Assembly (NCBI RefSeq): GCF_000220395.1
Contig: NW_004086344.1
Coordinates: 62,001-126,000 of the forward strand
Direction: 5' to 3'
Length of the DNA stretch: 64,000 nucleotides
DNA from: Ichthyophthirius multifiliis
Taxonomy: Eukaryota; Ciliophora; Oligohymenophorea; Hymenostomatida
In this document: in pieces, positions 37,116-50,580 of the stretch
Layout of the letters: every line of letters begins with the position of its first letter
Position numbering within the stretch: the first letter of the stretch is position 1
The notes under the pieces: generated by a model
The model's input: the letters and a program-made list of their open reading frames with translations, nothing else
The model's database searches: none
Told to the model about the DNA's origin: nothing
Translations under genes and position numbers: made by a program

Positions 37116-38072
37116 TTTTTTTTTTAATTTATTTTTTAATATTATTTTTTAAATTATAATATATATATATTTATATATATATTTTGTATAATTATAGGCT
37201 ATTATTCATCTTATTTTATATAATAATTTTATTTTAAATTAATTTCCGTTTTTTTTATAACTAGAATTTTTTAAAAATAGATTTTATATATATATTATTA
37301 TAGTTAATAATATTCTTATTTTAAACAACAATAATTAAATATAAATACTCTTTTTTTTAAAATTTTTGAGTTATATATTTTTTTTGAATTTTATGAGTTT
37401 ATACTATTTTTTTATTAATATATATATATATTTTATCAATAATTATTCTCTTAATGCATATATTTTAATTAAGTTGTTATGTCTATCATATTCTTTTTTT
37501 TTATTTATTTATTTTTATATTATATTTTATTATACTTAAAAATATAAGTTTTAAAGAAAAATTAATAAATATATATAGAAGTTTGAAAAAACTATATTGT
37601 TATGAATTTGAAACAGCTTTGAATAATTTTTTTAAAAAAATTAATTATAATCCTTAAAAATATTTAAATTTATAAATTTATATGCAATTTAATTTTATTT
37701 TTTTCTATGTAAAATTTGTAATTAAAAATATCTTTACTATTTTTTATTTGATTTTGTATTTATTTTATTTTAAAAAACTATTTCCATTTTTTTTTTTTTT
37801 TTGATAAAAAAAATAATGCTTTATAACTCAAAAAAAATAATTATTTATTTGCCTTTAAAAAAATAATTTCATTTTTTTTAAAAAAAAATAATTATTAAAT
37901 TAAAAAAGAATTTTTAATATTAATCTATTTAAAAAAAAAAATATCCAATCAAATTAAAGATTATTTTAAATTAAGAATAAATATTTTAATAAAAAAAAAG
38001 AAAAATTAAAAATAAAGTTAAATATAATAAATAATTATAATATTTTAAAAAATAAAAAAGAAAAAAAAAAAA
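36761..38072. other. AT-rich intergenic region with (TTA)n
   Basis: No gene seen. A TTA/TAT triplet repeat spans about 37068-37111. Confidence 0.6.
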
Positions 38073-38620
38073 ATGGTAAAAAAAAAAAATATTAAATATT
38101 AATTTCATATTTTTAAATAAAAAAGGCAACTGGTAAAGGAGGAAAAGGAGGAAAAGGTGGAAAAGGAGGAAAAGGTGGAAAAGTAGGATCTGGAAAGAGT
38201 AAGAAAAATCCTTAATCAAGATCTTTCAAGGCTGGATTATAGGTATTTAAAAAAAATAAGAAGCATATTAATAATTTAAATAATAAAAAAAAGTTCCCAG
38301 TAGGAAGAATTCATAGATTTTTAAAAAGCAGAGTAAGCTCAAAGAATAGAGTTGGTGCAACCTCTGCTGTATATACAGCTGCTATATTAGAATATTTGAC
38401 TGCTGAAGTATTAGAATTGGCAGGAAACGCTTCAAAAGATTTCAAAGTGAGAAGAATATCACCAAGACATTTATTATTAGCAATAAGAGGAGATGAAGAA
38501 TTAGATATTTTGATTAAAGCTACTATTGCAGGAGGTGGTGTTATTCCTCATATCCATAAGGCTTTACTTGGAAAATCCACAACTAAAAATAGATCTAAAC
38601 CAAACGAATAATAAAATTGA
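38073..38620 (+). CDS. hv1: Histone variant H2A.Z
   Basis: Three exons with introns 38076-38125 and 38243-38293. The first intron follows the ATG directly. The N-tail is Ala-Thr-Gly-Lys then Gly-Gly-Lys repeats, a multi-acetylation tail like that of Tetrahymena hv1. The fold reads [58 protein letters not shown] and the docking segment [21 protein letters not shown], which separates H2A.Z ([15 protein letters not shown]) from canonical H2A. TGA is at 38618-38620. It replaces H2A in nucleosomes at active or poised genes. The identification is certain; the symbol follows the Tetrahymena name. Confidence 0.97.
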
Positions 38621-39031
38621 TTTTAAATTAAAAAATTAATATTTATAATATTCGTTTATTTATTTTTATATTTATTATTTTTTTGGTTTTTTCTTATTAA
38701 TATTGTGTTTATTATTTATGTATTATATATATATATATATATATATATATTTTAAAGATATATGATATTATTTTATTTTAAATAAAATAATTATTTATTA
38801 AAACAAAATAATCAAAAGAGGAAAAACACTTAAAAGAATAAAATTAAAATATATAAATTTAATTAAATTTATTAAAATAAAATTTTTTTGTTTTGTTTTA
38901 TAATTTAATACATTAATAATTTGTATTCATCTACATATATAAAAATAAATATTATTTTAAAATAATAATTAAAAAAAAAAAAAAATAACTTTCAATAAAA
39001 AATATATTTAAAAAACTTATTTTAAGTAAAT
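38621..39031. other. AT-rich spacer
   Basis: No gene seen. A short (AT)n run lies near 38725-38750. Confidence 0.6.
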
Positions 39032-39670
39032 ATGATTTTATAATCAATTTTTCTTATTCTATTAAATGTTGGTGAACTTGTACTTGCAATATTAATTTCT
39101 AAAGGCAATAATCCCTTTTCTTATATATATGCATCTACTCCAGAATAATATATTACATATAAAGCAATATCAAATGTAGTGTTACTTTTTATCGCAGTTT
39201 TAAGTATAGGCATATATATGCTATGTCCTAAATCTTTATTTGGATTAAATCTAATGGTTTTTTGTATGGTAATTGATATGGGTATTCGTTTAATGACCTC
39301 TTCTAGATTTAATAATAAAATATCCTTCTCAGAAGGAGGAGCAGAAGATTTTCCTGAAGAATTTGCCTATTAAGTGTTTTTATATATTTGTTAGTTTTGT
39401 TATCCTTTTATTATTTTTTTACTTTCAGTGTTCAGATATAACATTATTAAAGAATATATAACTGAAAATACTTATAAATAGAGATAAAAAATAATGAATG
39501 ATATCACACCGTAATAACAAATAGTAACAAGAAATGATTAATTAACTAGAAATAATTAAAGATAATCAATTATTAATAATAATGGATAAAAAGATAGATA
39601 AATGGAATCAAATATAAATGAAATGCCTTAAAGTCAACTTGAGATTAATAAATAAGTTAGTAAAAAATGA
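39032..39670 (+). CDS. Small membrane protein with about three to four helices
   Basis: A single uninterrupted frame of 212 residues, ATG 39032 to TGA 39668-39670. There are hydrophobic segments at the N-terminus (SIFLILLNVGELVLAILIS), near residue 50 (ISNVVLLFIAVLSIGIYML), near residue 80 (LFGLNLMVFCMVIDMGIRL) and near 130 (FCYPFIIFLLSVF), then a long hydrophilic Gln/Asn-rich cytoplasmic tail. A conserved-looking SEGGAEDFPEEFAY loop sits between helices 3 and 4. Not recognised. It could be an organelle or vesicle membrane protein. Confidence 0.75.
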
Positions 39671-39988
39671 TTTATTTGGTTTTGATTTGAAAATTATAAT
39701 TAAAGAATAAATATGTAATATATATTTATATTATATATAATTATATATATATATATTTAAATTTGATTTTGAAATTATTTATTATTTTATATATTTTTAA
39801 ATGTCTTTTTTTATACTCTTTAAATTTATTTTTTTATTCTATTTATTAATTGATATTTATTTTATAAATAAATTTAATTCTTAAAATAAAAATTAATTTT
39901 TATTTACAATAATATACTAATATATTAATTTTATTTTAATTTTTTTTATTAAATAATTTTAAATTTAAAAAATAATAAATATAAATAA
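39671..39988. other. AT-rich spacer between convergent genes
   Basis: No gene seen. Confidence 0.6.
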
Positions 39989-42293
39989 TCAATGATTATT
40001 TTCTATACCACAGAAAAAACATATTAAATCACTTTCAGGATTTCCCTTATTTACAAAAAAAAATAAAAATTATTATATTTAAAATAAAATTCAATTATAA
40101 AAGATACATTTAATATTGCATCCTTTAATTTATATAGTGGAATTTCATCTTCTAGATCAACATTTAAACTACTAAATAATAATTTTGTGAAATAATCAAC
40201 TAAATCTTTAATCATAGAATCATCTCCATTTTATACAGGAAGAATTTTTTTTAAACATATATTACATAACTCACTTATTTCTTCTTTTGCTAGAGTTCCA
40301 CTTTTATCAGTATCTGCAACATTTATAAAAATATTAATTTTAGATTCTAATGTTTTCCCAGAAATCCCATTTAAAATATTCAAGAATTAATTCCAATTAA
40401 TATAGCTTTCATAATTACACATTCTTTTTATTATTTCTTCACTTTAAGATGATATTTTATCTATTCCATGTTCAAAAGTTAAGAAATCAATTCCTCCATC
40501 TTTGATATCTTTTAAATTCATTTTTTAAATAGATACTGTAAGAAGTGCCTTATATAAAATATAAATACTATGTACATCATGTCTTGAAAGTTCATATTTA
40601 AATAATATTTTAGGAATATTTTTTATAAATAGCTCTCTATTTTAACTTTATATATTTTTTATTGCTTATTCTGTTGTATTATACCTATATATTATTTATT
40701 TTTATGATATTTTAGTCTCTTTCTTTCTTTTTTTTTTTTACTTTTATATATTTTTTTATATAAAATTTCGTCTCTATATAAGAGGTTTTTTCATTATATC
40801 TAAAATGCAATTATATTCATCAAGTTTTTATTTAATAATAACTTCTTCTTTTTTATAATTATGTTTTTATAAAAACTAATCCATATAATGTGCTATTTAT
40901 TAAAGATCTTTTTTATTTATATAAAAAAATAATTAAGAACAAAAAAATTACTTTTGGTTGATTTTAATTCTGGGTTTGTCCCAAATGATTAAGAAGTTTC
41001 AATTTCGAATCTATTTTTTTTAAATTAAGATAATTATTTATTGTATTAATTTTCTATTTATTAAAATTTTTCTGTTAAAGGAGTTTCTCCATTTGTAAAG
41101 CCTTTTATTTTGTAATCTTAATTTTTATTAAAGGTCAGTATATTTGCAATATTTTCAACTTTTTTTTTATTCTTTTAATATAAAAATTACTCTTTTGTTT
41201 AAATTTTTTCATTTTGTATTTCGTTTTCAATTTATCCTGAATGTTTTTTGGAAACTATATCTTGTATTATTTATTTAATTGCATATTTGGTCTCTTCGGA
41301 ACAATTAAGTCTTTAAATTCCACAAAAAGCTCCATTTATTCCTATAAAAATTGCTTTTTTAGTACTTTATGGCAATTAAAAAATATTCAAATGATTATGT
41401 AAAGGTTATCCATCTTCAAGAAAAAAATAAATTTCTTTAGAATTAATCCCGAAATGAAATTTAATTAAATTTTTGAGATTTTCGAAATCTTACTTAAGTT
41501 AATCTTCGCTTATTAAATTTTTTATAACCGGTAATTAAAAAAAAGCATAAAGTAAATTATTTTTTCGTTTTACTTAGTCTAAATTAATAGTATAAATAAA
41601 TAAATATTCATTTATTTTTTTAGGAAATAAGTCAATGAAAACTTTGAATTTTTCTTTTTGTATTTTTTTCTTTTAAGAATTAAATTATGCATTTTCTTGT
41701 CCAAAATAAAATGTGCTTTTTCTCTATGTCTATGAAGTTTTTATTTCCCTTTATAAGTTTTTTTCATTTAAAGATAATAAAGAACTTTTAGCTAATTTAG
41801 TTATGAAAAAGTCATTTCTATACTCTAATGGTTTTGTTTAACTTTAGCTTGATGGTTACATTAATTCATTTAAAGTTAATTTATTATACATTTTTTTTAC
41901 GAAATTTTGTAAATTTGGTACACTTTCATTATTTATAGTTTAATATTTTCTTTATTTTTCATTATTTTCAGCCTTAAACTTTATTTAGCTATTTGTTTAG
42001 TATACGAAATTTTGCATAAAAATACTTTTTTAATTATAAGAACTTTTTGGTGTAATTTCGTTTTTTGAATATATAGAATTTTGTATATGCCTATTTTTTT
42101 AGCTTTTATTTGATAATTTTAAAAGGTCTACTAATTGTTATTTTTTTAATTATTTTTCTGAAGACATAGCTAACTTTATTTAATAATTTAACCTTTATAC
42201 TTATTAAGAAGATTAAAGAAGATTTCTTTCTTAATTATAACTTATTTCTTCTATTTTTTTACGATGTGATATTGATGATTTTAATTATCTCAT
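39989..42293 (-). CDS. EF-hand protein with long basic/Gln-rich N-terminal region
   Basis: It starts at ATG 42293, and a long exon runs to about 40960. Smaller introns lie near 40915-40960, 40685-40745 and 40045-40105 before TGA 39989-39991. The C-terminal 200 residues carry a canonical EF-hand loop, DTDKSGTLAKEE, and a weaker partner region, in the calcineurin-B/recoverin style of arrangement. The middle contains a hydrophobic, folded-looking block (FKVFIDLFPKKINEYLF, IYFFLEDGQPLHNHL, FIGINGAFCGIQ) that I cannot assign. The N-terminal 200 residues are Lys/Gln/Ser-rich. No kinase motifs are present. It probably responds to calcium. Confident as a gene, not for function. Confidence 0.7.
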
Positions 42294-43163
42294 TTATTTT
42301 TATTTTAAAATTTTCTTATTTATGAAATAATAATAATTTTATTTTTTCAAAGTATATTTAAAATTAATATTATTTTAATTTTATATGATTGAAGTACTAA
42401 GTAAGTAAAAGTTATATATAAATAAAATATAGCTATTAAATATTAATATTAAAGTTTATTTATAAATTGTTTAAATTTAAAAAATAAAACTTAAAAATAA
42501 AATCAATGTATACAATAAAATAATAATAAATAAAATATAAAATAAAAAAAAAGTAAATTAAATATATTAATATTGATATAATTATACATTTTAAATTTTT
42601 ATTTTTTAAATATTTTAATCAATTAAAACTTATTATTTACTTAAATAAAGAATATTAATGGTTTTATGTATTTAAAATTCATATAAATTAAATATTTTTT
42701 TTAAAAAATTTCTATTTTCATTAAATTTTTAGTAAATAAAATATTTTAATTTTATTTTATAAAATATATACTATATATATTTATAATATTAATACAATTA
42801 AATTAATACTTCATTATTTTTAAAATTTATAGAATATATGTTTTTTATCATAGTTTAAATTTAGTAAATATATAGTAAGTATAAAATTTAATTGATAAAT
42901 TATAATAAAAAAGTAAATATTATATAAAAAAAAAAATCATTATTATTCTTTTAAATTAATGAATAAATGATATAGGATAAAAAAATATATAAAATCAAAT
43001 TTTAGATTCTAAAAAATTATTATAATTTAAAATATAGTTTTTAATTTATTATTATATATTATAATAAATTTTATATATTATGTTTTTTTTATCAAAATAA
43101 TATTAATATTTAAAATATAAAATAAAATAAAAAAAATAAAAATAACATAATATATATAAATAA

Positions 43164-43197
<34 letters not shown>

Positions 43198-43348
43198 ATA
43201 TATATATAATATTTTTTTTTCTCATTTATTTAAAGAAATTTTATTTACATATGTTTTTTTATGTTTTTTTAAAAGTCAAAAAAAAATAAAAAAAAATTTA
43301 TAATTAAAGAATTATTTTTAATTATTTTTAGATAAATTAAAAAAAAAA
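42294..43348. other. AT-rich intergenic region
   Basis: No gene seen. It has (AT)n at about 43150-43210. The flanking genes are divergent. Confidence 0.6.
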
Positions 43349-44688
43349 ATGTCTCTTTCTTTATTCGGTTTAAAAAACAACTATTATAAAAACGGTAATT
43401 TAGCAAATATAAAATTAATTTATCTTAAAACTATAATTTTATTATAAAATCAAATTAAAATATAAACATTAAATAAAAATAGGTATTTGGTGGTTCACAA
43501 AAATACTAAATAGAGCTGTAGGAGAAGATAGATATGACAAAATTCGTGTTTATAGAAGAACACTTTAAAATAAAATTTATTATGTAATATTTTAAAATTA
43601 AACAATATTAATAATAAAAATACAATATTATTAAAAATGTTTTTTCAATCTTTATAAATTTATGTTATTATTATTTTTATATGTTTTTGTTTTTTATTAA
43701 ATAGACTAGATAATAAATGCTTTATGAAATATTTATTGAACATCCAGATATCGCATAACATGTAAAAATAAAATTATATAATTTTGTTTCTTTTACTTAT
43801 TAATTATTTTATTTTATTTTCTATAAAATAAGATTGGTAAATGATAAAATAAAAAGAAAATTTTAATTTAATTATTAATAAAAAAAAATTATGAAAAGGT
43901 ATTTATCCTAAAATTGATTCAACTCATGGTTTCACTTATTAAAGTATTTATATTTTTATTTTTATAATATATAAATAATATTTATTTTCATCTTTTGTAT
44001 TTATATACTTTTTTTATAATATTATAGATACTTATGAAATGTATAGAGATTTCTAAGAAAATACTCTTAATTCTGATGTAATTAAAAATATATATATTTA
44101 ATAAAACTTAAAATATATTTAAAAAGGGTTCATTCTCTTAATGGATTACACTTGTTTGTGGAATTTATGTCAGTAATACTAAATAAAATAATTATATTTA
44201 TAAATTAAATATAAAAAAAAAGTTCATGTGATATATAGTTATTTGATTCCATATTATTGGTATTTAATATTATTAATAAATTTTAAATTGAATATTAATA
44301 AAAAATATAGGGTTTCGACTCCTTTGAAAAATGAAGAATATACCAGATTAAGAATGAGAGACTATATTGCATCTTCTGTTTTAGAAGAAATTTATGGCAT
44401 TTAATGGGCTGAATGGGCGTATTTATTTTTTTTAAATAAAATAAAATTAATATAAATATAAATATATAATTTAGATGGCTCCCCCATGATTTTGCCTATA
44501 ATAGAATTAGAGGTATTTAAGGTTATATGCACCCTGATGATCCTAGAGCTATGTGCACATCCACTTTCAATAGTATTAAATATAAAAATATATTTTTATT
44601 AATTTATAAAAATATAGGAAGGCATAAATATAGAGAACACGAAATGGAAAGAGCTGGAGATTTTAATCATATGACTTACCCAAAATGA
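43349..44688 (+). CDS. Small single-helix membrane protein, heavily intron-split
   Basis: About ten exons of 40-150 nt, each separated by short introns, splice to roughly 230 residues. ATG is 43349 and TGA 44686-44688. The N-terminus is MSLSLFGLKNNYYKN then IWWFTKILNRAVGEDRYDKIRVYRRTL. One membrane helix is built from WITLVCGIYV and HVIYSYLIPYYW. The end is rich in His, Arg and aromatic residues (YGIQWAEWAWLPHDFAYNRIRG, HPDDPRAMC, HKYREHEMERAGDF). Size, one helix and a soluble end are typical of accessory subunits of mitochondrial respiratory complexes in ciliates, but no family is recognised. The exact junctions at 43760-43900 are uncertain. Confidence 0.7.
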
Positions 44689-45579
44689 ATTTTCTTTTTT
44701 TATTAATTTTAGAATTATTTTTATTAATTTTTATCCCTTTTTTTTTATTATTATTATTTTAAAATTAAATATACATAAATAATAAAAATATCTTATATAA
44801 AAAATGATAAAATAAACTCATATTTTAAAAAATAAAATTAAGATAATTTTTGTTGTAAAATAATTTAAGTTTTTTATTATTAATAACAAAAATATAATGT
44901 TTTTTTTTTTTTATTTGATAATTAAATATAATTATTTAAAAAATAATTTATATAATAATATTATTGTTAGTAAATACTTAAATTATTTTACACTATTTAG
45001 GTATTAAAAAAAATTATTGCTGTTTATATATAACATTTTTTAACTATTATTTCTTGAAATTTATTAATTTTATTGACTTTTGTATTACACTTAACAAAAA
45101 ATGTTATGATTATATTATAATTTATATAAAAATATTAAAATTTCGAGGGGAGGGAAGTAGGCCGAATCAGAATAAAATTAGAAAACATTTAAAAAAAAAT
45201 ACTTAAATTTTTACATTTAAAATTCATAAAATTGTGTTTAATAAATAAATATTATTAATAATTAACCTAATAATATTAATATTTTTTTATATTATATTTA
45301 CTTATAAAAATTTTATTGATTAGTTAAATTATTTTTTTGCCAATAAAAATTAATTTTAAATATTTAAATCTGACATATAAAAAGAATAACTTCAAATAGC
45401 TTTAGAACTTTAAAATAATTTATCAACAAGTAAAATAGTTTTAGTGGTTAATTTAAATTATCAGGATTTTTATAATGATGTTTTCATTTAATTTTTAAAG
45501 ATTCTGACATACAAATACTTTAAAAAAGGCTTTTTAGTATTTTAAAACCAAATTGAAGTATTTTATTTATAATAGATGT
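44689..45579. other. AT-rich intergenic region with a small GC-rich patch
   Basis: No gene seen. A 25-base GC-rich patch (TCGAGGGGAGGGAAGTAGGC) at about 45145-45170 is out of character with its surroundings. Confidence 0.55.
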
Positions 45580-46560
45580 TTTTCTGTACAGATATCTAAA
45601 TGTGGCAGATTTTATTACTGCTATTTTTAATGGATTATAAACCAAAAAATGCATATTAAAAATAAAGATAAATATGTTATAGTAACATGGCATAAAATTG
45701 CTAATTCAAAAGATAACTTAACTCATACTGATTATTCTGTTTATCTTTAGTTTACTTCTAAAATCGCATATTAGAAAATTTGTTTAGTTTTTGGTTTCTT
45801 AGTATTATTTAAATACTTGTTTTTCAAACATGTTTGGAAATTAATAGTGATTTTATAAATATTTTTTAGATTTTTTGGAGAACCAGAAACTAAAGTTTCT
45901 GGATTAAATATTACTATAATAAATATACGAAATGTTAACTTGATAAGTCTTTTTACAGTAGAATTTTTGTATAAAAACATGTTAATATTTTAGGAATTTC
46001 TTAGCCTGAAAAGCGTTTTTTATACAAGGAAAATAATAAATAATTGATTTAAATCCATATGTGATATAACTTAATTAACTCTTTAAAAATAACTTTTTTT
46101 TTTTTGAATATTCAGGTAGATATTATGAACGAAAAAAGTAATAATAAATTTGAACTTTGGACCATTTTTGGATAAAATAAATATTCACTAGGTGTATTTG
46201 TAGGTGGGAATTTTTTATTTTTTTTTCGGCTGGGAAATACTTTATGAATTTTCGATTGAGGTGTATTATAATGATTTTATTATTTTTATTGTGTTTAGAA
46301 AGTTATAACGAACAATATTATAGTCGTACTAAGAAACAAGAAAATTGGTACCTGGGAATGTACTTGAGATTTATTTTTTTATAAAAAATAATAATATATA
46401 ATCAAAAGTGTCGACGAGGTAAATATTTTGTAAAGACAAAAGAAATAACTAGTGTGAATTATTTATGTCATATTCAATGTAAAAATTGTTCTAAATATTA
46501 ATTTAATTCCTAATAAATATGTATATTATGGATGTAAGTAAACTTTTTGTAAAATAATGT
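45580..46560. other. Ambiguous coding-like locus
   Basis: Composition and long TGA-free frames suggest coding here, but both strands are possible. On the minus strand an ATG at 45980 opens a 90-residue frame ending ...QRQTEQSV at a TGA near 45727. On the plus strand several open pieces (around 45600-45790, 45880-46060, 46130-46195 and 46300-46500) read well, but need introns I cannot place with confidence. No domain is recognised. It may be a divergent gene or a relic. Confidence 0.35.
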
Positions 46561-46703
46561 ATTTTAAACTGTCTAATATAATTAATTATTTTAATAAATA
46601 AATTGGTATTAGAGTATTAATATTTTTATGTTTATAAATCTATTTTATTAATATATTTACTTTTCGAATTAAAATTATATAAACTTAAAAAATAACAAAA
46701 AAA

Positions 46704-47773
46704 TCAATTTCTATAAACAGCTAAAGAAGATCTCCTCATTTCTTCGACTTATTTTTTAGATTAAATAACTCTACTTCTTAGGCATTCGATTTCTGTGAAA
46801 AGTTATACACATAACATTAATAAATCATGAATTCGGACTTATAAATCATTAATATTTACAATTTATTATTTTAACTGACAATTTTCAGTTTCTAGTTCTG
46901 TATTTGCTTGATTTAATCTATCAATTTCTTAATTTAATATTCTATTTTTTTCTCTCAAAATATTTAATTCATGTAATGTTTATTCTAGTTTTTAATATCT
47001 TATTTACCATTATTATATTTCTTCGTCCCTTTTTTATAATAAGAGCCTTAGTCTGTCTATTTCATTAGTCAAAAGTACTACTTTAGCCTCCCAATCTTAC
47101 AATTCTTTTTAGTTTTTGCTTCTTTTTACTTTCATGTCTTAATTTTCAGATAAAGAGTCTTATAGTTATCTACTTAAAAGTTCCAATTATTAAGTTAGTT
47201 CTAAAATTCTTTGATTCTAAGCCCTAATTTAAGCTTCATAATTTCTACAAGTATTTTCTAAATTTAAACATTTGTTTCTCCAATCATCTGTTTCTTTTTA
47301 TTTTTAATCAATTATAGTTTTAAGTCTTTCGATTTCTTATTAAAAACTCACTTTTTTTTTTTTTTTATTTTTCTTTTAATAAAAATAAAAAAACTACTTA
47401 ATCTGTTTTCATATTCTATAACTTTTTGTTCAATGTTTTAATATTTTTATATTTATTATTCTAATTAAATTATTCTTTAACGATATTATTCAATTTCTTG
47501 AATTTTAATTGATATTATCTAATTTAACCTTTCAATTTCTTAACTTAAAATAATAATTCGATTTTCATATTCTCTTAGTTTAACTTCGATTAGTTTTGCT
47601 TATTCATACTATCTTTCAAGATTATTATATTTGATTTTCTCATCTTAAAGAATTTAAGTTAATTGTCTTATTTATTATTCCATTTCTCTACATCTTTCCT
47701 CGAATTATTTCAAAACTAATATTTAATTTTCAAATTTCTTGCATTTTTCTTTATATTCTAGAAATTATATATA

Positions 47774-47823
<50 letters not shown>

Positions 47824-48752
47824 TTACCTGCACTTTCATTATTTTTTACATTTATAACTTCATTTAATCTTTGAATCTCTTAAGTAAGTATAACAACTCT
47901 ATTTTCATATTCTTTAATTCTTGCTTCGTAACTTCTTATTTAAGACACTTATAATTCTAATTCACTTATTCTATTTCTATTATTATCATTTTCTTGATGC
48001 ATAGTTCTAATCACTTAATTAAGTCTTTCTAGTTCTAATGTAAATTATCCAATTTTATTTTCATATTCTTTACACATTTCTTAATATCTTCTCAATTCTT
48101 CAATTATTCTTTCTTGTTTTTGGAATCTTCCTTTCCATTCTTCTATATTTTAAACTAGAATTATTATTTATTTGTCCTTTTCTTATAATAATGATTCTAG
48201 TTTTTTTAATTCATTGATTTAATACTCTTATTATTAATGAGATCTTTTTAAATTTTCCAAATCATTATTTTTTTAACCTATCATTTATCTAATTCTTTCA
48301 TTTTCAACAGCTAAATTTGCACATTTATCTTCAAGTTCGCTTACTTTTTAATCTTTTATACGATTTGAATCATTATAGCTATTTTTTTATATATATTTTA
48401 TAATATATATTAATTTTTTTTACTTTCTTTTTAAAGAATCGAAATCGTATTCTTTTTAAGCTAAAGCTTGCTTTAATTAATAACATTCAGATTCATATGA
48501 ATTCTTTTATTCAGATATTATTTCTAATTAAGATATTTAGATATCTTATTAGTCACAAATTCTCTTCCAATATTCTATTTCATCATCTTTTGCTGAAAAT
48601 ATTTCCTTTAAAGCATCAGTTCCGGATTTCCAGTCTTTTTTAGATACGGGATTTGCTACTTTAGATGTATCAACTTTACTTTATATTACACTTGTTAAAC
48701 GTTATACCTAGATGCTTGCAGTTTAGTTAAATTAGCTTGAGGAATTTTTCAT
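46704..48752 (-). CDS. Long coiled-coil protein
   Basis: ATG 48752 begins a hydrophilic head (NPVSKKDWKSGTDALKE then EIEYWKRICDQQ). The rest is almost unbroken coiled coil with repeated Leu-x-x-Glu-Ile-x-x-Leu-Asn units such as LNQEIDRLNQANTELETEN. It ends at TGA 46704-46706 after RRSSLAVYRN. Introns near 48370-48425, 47765-47827 (holding an (AT)n tract) and 47340-47400 interrupt it. The protein is roughly 600 residues and all-helical, without membrane or catalytic motifs. Cytoskeletal, basal-body or cortical proteins of ciliates look like this. No specific family. Confidence 0.7.
47766..47820. repeat. (AT)n inside an intron
   Basis: AT tract within the coiled-coil gene; the coding frames on both sides stop at it. 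Confidence 0.85.
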
Positions 48753-49067
48753 TTGTAGTTTTATTTTTAAATTTTAAATTTTTTTTATTATTGTTTTTTT
48801 ATTATTTTATTATTAATTTAAATATTATATAATATATTAATTTTTTTTTTTTTTAGTAAAGTATTTTTATTTTTATTTCTGTTTTTTATTTTAAAAAATT
48901 ATATATAATAAAATTAAAAATGATTATTTTTAAAATAATTGATTAATTGTTAAGGGTAAGATATGCTGTATTTTATAAAATAATAAAAAATTTATAAAAA
49001 AAAATATATTAAGTAATTTAATAAATAAGAGAAATTTTATTATATTAATTTATAATAAAAGAATATA

Positions 49068-49116
<49 letters not shown>

Positions 49117-49402
49117 CTTTTGTTTTAAATTATAATAAAAAAATTTGTTGAAATATTTATATATTTGATTATATATTAAATTATTTTAATTTATTTTAAA
49201 TATTTTACATTATAATAATTATAATTATATAAATTTAGCTAATTTTTTTATTTTTATTTTAATAAAAATTACATATTTAATTAATAAAAATATAAATTAA
49301 ATTTAATTTTAAAATTAATAGAAATATATAATATTAACTTTTTTTATAATAAAATATTATAAATAATTATTTTATTAACTAAAATCATATTAATTATAAG
49401 TA
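48753..49402. other. AT-rich intergenic region with (AT)n
   Basis: No gene seen. (AT)n at about 49072-49112. Confidence 0.6.
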
Positions 49403-50529
49403 TCATAATCTTGACTACTTCTAATTCTATAATTAATGTGTAATATTTCTTATAATATGACACCCTTCCTATTTATTAGTAGGACTTCCTTCTTTTTTTA
49501 ATGGATATTAAAGAGAGAATTTATTATTAACAATAAATAAAGGATTATATTGATTTTTAATAACCTTTAAATTAATTATAATTTAAATTATAAAAAAAAA
49601 AAAAAAAAAATACATCATCATTAACTGAAATTCCATCTAGATATTACTTTAATAAATATTTGAGCGTTTAGTTATTTTTATATAGTTAAACCTTTTAACT
49701 TTAAATAGCGATTTTATCAAGTAATACTTTATTAAATCTTTTAAAGAAATTATCTAAATATTTATATTCTTCTGATTTATCTTTTTATAAATGAATATAT
49801 TCTTGAGTGTATTTTTCGGGAATTTCACTAATATCTGAAGTTTATTTATAAAAAGGAATAATTTTTTCTTATTCAGTTTCGAATTTTCTACATAATTCTG
49901 CAGTTTCAAGAATTCTTTAACCTAATTTAATATAGTCTTTTAATTGAATTACTGTATTTCTTGAGTTATTAGTTAGTTCTTTAAGCCTTCTGGTTTCTTC
50001 TTCTCTAAACCTTATCATTTTATGTTTGAGATCATGATAATTTTTTAAAATATTGTCCTTTTCCTTAAGTAAACCTTAATTTCTTAACATAAAGTCCTAA
50101 TGATGTTATAAAATTTTAATCTTTTCAAGATCAATTCTAGCTTTTTTAAAACTAATCATTCTTAAATATCTATCAATTTCTTTTTTTTTAATCTTATTAT
50201 GATTATGGTAATATTGATGTTCCTAAAATTTATTACTTGTATCACTTTAAAATTTAGAATTCATTTATTCTAATTCAGTATAATATTTAGTTTATTTTGA
50301 CTCTAGTATTATTTTCATTACATTTATTTCTTCTAAATTTTTATTTTTGGTTTCTTCTTTGAATTATGAATATTCATTTTATTAATCATCTCGATTTTTT
50401 TTTTCTTCATCTTTTACTGTTTCTATAATATCTTCTAATTCAGATAACTAAATATTTATAGTAAATATAAAACAAATAAATATATGTATATATATATAAA
50501 AAAAATATTTATAAAATAAATATTATATA

Positions 50530-50580
<51 letters not shown>

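Noticed and set aside
45145-45170. GC-rich patch as a tRNA or small RNA gene
   Set aside because: No cloverleaf or box A/B could be drawn from it.
46290-46500. FGF/beta-trefoil-like pattern on the plus strand (YNEQYYSRTKKQENWYLG and RRGK)
   Set aside because: The resemblance depends on guessed introns and is only a few residues; the locus is equally open on the other strand.
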